From: JANPPS01 sp965246835
GTDB lineage: Bacteria > Pseudomonadota > Alphaproteobacteria > Acetobacterales > Acetobacteraceae
Direction: 5' to 3'
DNA: 64,000 nt
NCBI GenBank assembly: GCA_965246835.1
Contig: CBDFFQ010000001.1
Span: 744,001 to 808,000, forward strand
Shown: positions 62,970-64,000 of the stretch, piece by piece
Layout: every line of letters begins with the position of its first letter
How positions within the stretch are numbered: position 1 is the first letter of the stretch
Position numbers and translations under genes: made by a program
The notes under the pieces: model-generated
Seen by the model: the letters and a program-made list of their open reading frames with translations, nothing else
What the model was told of the DNA's origin: nothing
The model's database searches: none

Positions 62970-63689
62970 GGTTTCCTTCCCCGGTTCGAACACGATCTGC
63001 ACCCGCGTGCTCGGATGGATGGCGATGCCGAGCTCGATCGGCGTCCCGGCCCGATCGGTGTTCACGTTCTCGCAAACCAGCACGGGCCGGTTGCGGGGCA
63101 TGCGGAGCAGCCCGGCCTCTGCGCCGGTGGGAAGGCGGGCGGTCGTGCGCGTGATGGCGCGGACATAGTCGTCGATCCCGGCCCGCTCCAGGGCCGCCGT
63201 GATGCTCGGCGCCGAGCGCAGTGCTGCCTCGATCCCGGGAAGCCGGTCTTCCGGGAAGAAGTGCCGGGCCAGGCTGACCGGCACGCGATCGGCAAACCCG
63301 AGGCGCTCCATCATGACCACGGCCTCCCCCACCGCGATGCCCAGCCCGGCCGCCACTTGCGCCGTCGCTTCCAGGATGCGGACGGCCAGCACCTCGCCCG
63401 CGGGCTCCCGGTTGTGCCGGCGGATCCACTCGCTGAACCGGGTGCGGGTCTCGACGGCGTAGTCCAGCCTCTCCTCGGTGACGAAGGTCCCACGCCCCTG
63501 CTCGGCCCGCACCAGCCCGGTGCGCGCCAGGTGCTCGATGGCGCGGCGGACCGTGTGGCGGTTCACGCCGTGCTCGGCTGCCAGCGTGCTTTCGGTCGGC
63601 AGGCGCTCGCCGGGCTGCAGGCCGTGCGGGCCGATGCGGGCTGCCACCGCTGCCGCGACCTGGCGCCATCGCGGGGAGGCGATCGTCAT
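62928..63689 (-). CDS. phnF: GntR-family regulator of phosphonate metabolism PhnF
   Basis: This is a 253-residue repressor. The winged helix is at the N-terminus (RLPTESTLAAEHGVNRHTVR, then RAIEHLARTGLVRAEQGRGT), followed by a UTRA ligand domain. That domain includes TRFSEWIRRHNREPAGEVL and ends VNTDRAGTPIELGIAIHPST with VQIVFEPGKE. It is divergent from phnG, and a palindrome (63758-63769) lies between them. The last 12 or so residues (LPELDSNQRPSD) are read from the antisense strand of tRNA-Asn, so the natural end of the domain is just before the tRNA. The ATG at 63689 is preferred; a GTG at 63725 is possible. Confidence 0.88.
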   Translation of the reverse strand: MTIASPRWRQVAAAVAARIGPHGLQPGERLPTESTLAAEHGVNRHTVRRAIEHLARTGLVRAEQGRGTFVTEERLDYAVETRTRFSEWIRRHNREPAGEVLAVRILEATAQVAAGLGIAVGEAVVMMERLGFADRVPVSLARHFFPEDRLPGIEAALRSAPSITAALERAGIDDYVRAITRTTARLPTGAEAGLLRMPRNRPVLVCENVNTDRAGTPIELGIAIHPSTRVQIVFEPGKETWLPELDSNQRPSD

Positions 63690-63757
63690 GCAAACATCAT
63701 CCCGGTCTGGCCCGTTCTCGTGCACCTGCGCTTGACCTTGCGTCGAACGCGTCTTAG

Positions 63758-63769
63758 TTGTCTAGACGA
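63758..63769. promoter_or_regulatory. putative PhnF operator
   Basis: TTGTCTAGACGA is a near-perfect palindrome centred on CTAG in the phnF-phnG intergenic region. It resembles the TGGTCTAGACCA-type sites reported for PhnF regulators. Its place close to the phnG start fits repression of the C-P lyase operon. Confidence 0.55.
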
Positions 63770-63798
63770 ATTCGGAGCGTCCCATGGTTGGAGATCCT

Positions 63799-64000
63799 AT
63801 GCCGGACCTCGGGCCGCGCCAGCGCTGGATGGCGGTCCTGGCCCGCGCCTCGGCGGCGGAGCTGACCGAGGCCGCCGACCTTCTGCCGGCTTATACCCGC
63901 ATGAGGGGGCCGGAAATCGGGCTGGTGATGGTCCGCGGGCGGGCCGGCGGGGCCGGGGCACCATTCAATATGGGTGAGGCCACGGTCGCGCGCTGCACGG
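63799..64000 (+). CDS. phnG: phosphonate C-P lyase subunit PhnG, 5' part (runs off the right edge)
   Basis: The first 67 codons are present: MPDLGPRQRWMAVLARASAA, then PEIGLVMVRGRAGGAGAPFN and MGEATVARC. These are the conserved N-terminal blocks of PhnG, a core subunit of the PhnGHIJ complex that cleaves methylphosphonate after activation. The ATG at 63799 has GGAG upstream; an in-frame ATG at 63784 also has one and cannot be excluded. It is divergent from phnF, and the rest of the phn operon presumably follows. Confidence 0.92.
   Translation, partial: MPDLGPRQRWMAVLARASAAELTEAADLLPAYTRMRGPEIGLVMVRGRAGGAGAPFNMGEATVARCT

Noticed and set aside
62905..63693. An alternative minus-strand frame ending in GLEPTTERLTVACSTS
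   Set aside because: This ending is a well-known spurious translation of tRNA antisense sequence, and the body lacks any motif. The phnF frame is the real one.

Overview
The window is about 64 kb of GC-rich chromosome from an alphaproteobacterium, most likely in the Acetobacteraceae. That placement is an inference. It rests on the GC content, on gene orders typical of the class (kdsD-lptC-lptA-lptB-rpoN-hpf; rpmH-rnpA-yidD-yidC-engB; dapD-dapE; mreB-mreC-mreD-mrdA-rodA; DUF1150 beside hsp20; a PopZ-like gene beside a tolC gene), and on a double-hairpin intergenic element of a kind common in that family. Almost everything is ordinary core chromosome. There is no prophage, CRISPR array or origin.

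Layout. 1-6.1 kb: the start of an MFS transporter gene, a DUF5872/DUF3140 pair, a GT4 glycosyltransferase, an alpha/beta hydrolase, a YeeZ-like epimerase, a TPR protein, a coiled-coil protein and a GST-like protein. 6.1-12.2 kb: glutamate synthase (gltD then gltB). 12.3-17.5 kb: an NDUFA9-like protein, tRNA-Leu(CAG) followed closely by an RNase D, and a GGDEF-EAL protein coupled to a HerA-like ATPase. 17.6-20.65 kb: the only clearly accessory block, with two small AT-richer orphan genes and a cysteine-tailed gene cut in two by an intact IS256-family element with an exact 8-bp target duplication. 20.75-26.2 kb: LPS precursor and transport genes, sigma-54 and the hibernation factor. 26.2-29.5 kb: DUF1150, Hsp20, def-fmt-truA. 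29.4-38.9 kb: the dapD-dapE-membrane protein operon, a degenerate GGDEF protein with a DUF2336 protein, argB, then the engB/yidC/yidD/rnpA/rpmH operon. 39-45 kb: an orphan histidine-kinase-like dimerisation protein, then the rod-shape operon. 45.2-53.5 kb: two glycine-zipper lipoproteins, leuA with a probable leucine leader peptide and attenuator, an acyltransferase, a VTT-DUF2142 fusion with a GT2 glycosyltransferase, and ilvD. 53.6-64 kb: a MazEF module, valS, a Uma2-type nuclease, popZ, tolC, a PIMT-like methyltransferase, tRNA-Cys, two exported alpha/beta hydrolases, tRNA-Leu(CAA), tRNA-Asn, and phnF divergent from phnG, which opens a C-P lyase operon running off the right edge.

How the parts fit. 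Several blocks are single pathways: glutamate synthesis; Kdo-5-phosphate isomerase plus the Lpt bridge; lysine and arginine synthesis; leucine and branched-chain synthesis (leuA, ilvD); the elongasome; and the 60 kDa insertase with its ribosome and RNase P partners. Translational coupling by 1-4 nt overlaps is common.

The most unusual items are the IS-split twin-CX3C gene with its coupled small neighbour, the leuA leader with mutually exclusive hairpins, the mazF gene without a standard start codon, the orphan DHp-like protein, the VTT-DUF2142 fusion, and the three-frame stop cassette made of 13-bp repeats behind engB. No clearly new multi-gene system is demonstrated. The best candidate for something undescribed is the 17.6-20.65 kb cluster.
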